Position numbers and translations under genes: made by a program. The notes under the pieces were generated by a model. It had not been told where the DNA came from. It did not search any database and was given only the letters and a program-made list of their open reading frames with translations. This document shows positions 23,901-24,050 of a stretch of DNA of 24,050 nt, one piece after another. This DNA comes from Fluviibacter sp041311015 (GTDB lineage Bacteria; Pseudomonadota; Gammaproteobacteria; Burkholderiales; Rhodocyclaceae), in the NCBI GenBank assembly GCA_041311015.1, contig JBFYKG010000013.1:1-24050 (forward strand), in the 5' to 3' direction. Position 1 is the first letter of the stretch. Every line of letters begins with the position of its first letter.

Positions 23901-24050
23901 CCAGAAGGCTTCAGCGGTCTGGCCGGAGAGCGTGCGACCAGAGGCATCGGTAATCGTGCCTGAGATCATCACGGGCCAGCGACGACCACGGGTCTCGAAA
24001 ACCTGCTCGACCGCCATGATGGCCGCCTTGGCATTCAGCGTATCGAAAAC
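20901..24050 (-). CDS. metH: Cobalamin-dependent methionine synthase (5' end beyond the right edge)
   Basis: Transfers a methyl group from 5-methyltetrahydrofolate to homocysteine through bound methylcobalamin. The window holds 1049 residues; comparison with E. coli MetH (1227) suggests about 180 are missing at the N-terminus. Domains in order: the rest of the homocysteine domain, with zinc ligands Cys65 (window numbering) in GFNCALG and the CC pair in GGCCGTTP; the folate domain, with FVNVGERTNVTGS and QVIDINMDEAMLD; the cobalamin domain, with DVHDIGKNIVG, His579 (window numbering) equivalent to His759, and GLITPSLEEM; and the reactivation domain, with RPAPGYPACPDH and MWPAASVSG. The frame is open through base 24050, in the middle of VFDTLNAKAAI. 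All domains are in one polypeptide. The stop faces that of the DUF1840 gene 1 nt away. A cobalamin riboswitch, if present, would lie outside the window. Confidence 0.98.
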   Translation of the reverse strand, partial: VFDTLNAKAAIMAVEQVFETRGRRWPVMISGTITDASGRTLSGQTAEAFWTSMAHARPISVGFNCALGAKELRQHVETLSRICPTYISAHPNAGLPNAFGGYDETPEMLAEDIREWAVHGLVNIVGGCCGTTPDHIRAIADAVAGVTPRRPADVPHRLRLSGLEPCEIGPESFFVNVGERTNVTGSRAFAKMILESRFDDALAVARQQVENGAQVIDINMDEAMLDSEAAMVRFLNLIASEPDISRVPIMIDSSKWSVIEAGLKCIQGKGIVNSISMKEGEAEFLRQARLARQYGAAVIVMAFDEKGQADTFARKVEICERAYKLLVANGFPPEDIIFDPNIFAIATGIPEHDGYAVDFIEATRWIKAHLPHACISGGVSNVSFSFRGNDPVREAIHTVFLYHAIQAGMTMGIVNAGQLGVYDEIEPELRAKVEDVVLNKHAGAGDALVEFAQNVKGTAKERVEDLAWRQWPVEERLSHALVKGITEYVVADTEECRAALAAAGQPPLAVIEGPLMSGMNTVGDLFGAGKMFLPQVVKSARVMKQAVAHLVPFIEEEKARSGAAAKGKIVLATVKGDVHDIGKNIVGVVLGCNGYEVVDLGVMVPCDQILKAAIEHEAQVIGLSGLITPSLEEMTHIASEMTRQGFDVPLMIGGATTSRAHTAIKIAPNYDRPVVYVPDASRAVGVVSNLLSADLEKAANYRAELAADYEKVRQQHANKKGVALVSHEAAQANAFNAFTGDYATYQPVAPKQTGVQVVEPSLDALVPYIDWSPFFQTWDLTGSFPAILDDKVVGETAKQVYADAQDMLKQIVAEQWLKPRGVFGLFPANRVGDDIEIYTDDARQHVGMIWHNLRQQQERPSGKPNQCLADFIAEKQPTDTLPDWIGGFAVSCGEGIEPHVKKFEDEHDDYRAIMLKSLADRLAEAFAEWLHREVRMKYWGYASDETLDNAALIKEAYRGIRPAPGYPACPDHLAKRGLFELLDVPKLAGMTLTESCAMWPAASVSGFYLAHPAAHYFAVSKIDTDQLEDFARRSGLSVNDAKRWLAPIL

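Noticed and set aside
1..24050. CRISPR array, insertion sequence, prophage, tRNA or rRNA genes, defence system
   Set aside because: No repeat-spacer pattern, transposase, integrase, phage protein or cloverleaf-like segment was seen; genes are housekeeping and tightly packed. A tRNA scan and repeat search would settle this.

Overview
The window is a stretch of ordinary bacterial chromosome, GC-rich (roughly 60% by eye) and densely coded on both strands. No gap without a gene exceeds about 210 bases. The gene content points to a betaproteobacterium: a DUF1840 protein, a DUF4390 protein ahead of ntrY-ntrX, smg beside dprA, and topB with a zinc-ribbon tail. The methionine synthase keeps its homocysteine domain fused to the rest of the protein. 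That argues weakly against the Burkholderiaceae-type lineages in which metH is split; I do not go below class.

Layout. (1) Positions 1-5135, minus strand: a periplasmic protein related to the LysM proteins found next to dprA (LysM itself not visible), then dprA, smg and topB (which runs off the left edge). This is a DNA-processing and topology cluster. (2) Positions 5240-7617, plus strand: def-fmt (formyl-methionine metabolism, overlapping by one base) and htpX (membrane protease). (3) Positions 7712-8659, minus strand: a secreted S1/P1-type zinc nuclease. (4) Positions 8709-15303, plus strand: rsmB, the DUF4390 protein, ntrY, ntrX and hemE. The first four are packed with overlaps or a 1-nt gap; hemE follows after 41 nt. 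(5) Positions 15516-17582, plus strand: priA, behind a 212-nt leader that carries two tandem DnaA-box-like 9-mers. (6) Positions 17579-20444, minus strand: can (beta-carbonic anhydrase), an MHS-family transporter and a Mak-like ROK sugar kinase, with gaps of 7 and 3 nt. (7) Positions 20549-20899, plus strand: the DUF1840 protein. (8) Positions 20901-24050, minus strand: metH, lacking its first ~180 residues, which lie beyond the right edge.

How the genes work together. def and fmt act at the two ends of the formyl-methionine cycle. rsmB modifies 16S rRNA. ntrY-ntrX form a membrane sensor and response regulator pair. priA restarts replication, and dprA and topB act on DNA in recombination and topology. 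can, the transporter and the kinase look co-transcribed, but their common purpose is not evident.

No mobile element, CRISPR array, tRNA, rRNA or defence system was seen. The most noteworthy points are the NtrX regulator whose central AAA+ domain has lost its ATPase and sigma-54 contact motifs, the DnaA-box pair ahead of priA, the LysM-less protein ahead of dprA, and several start-site decisions made from Shine-Dalgarno positions. I did not find a convincing undescribed multi-gene system.
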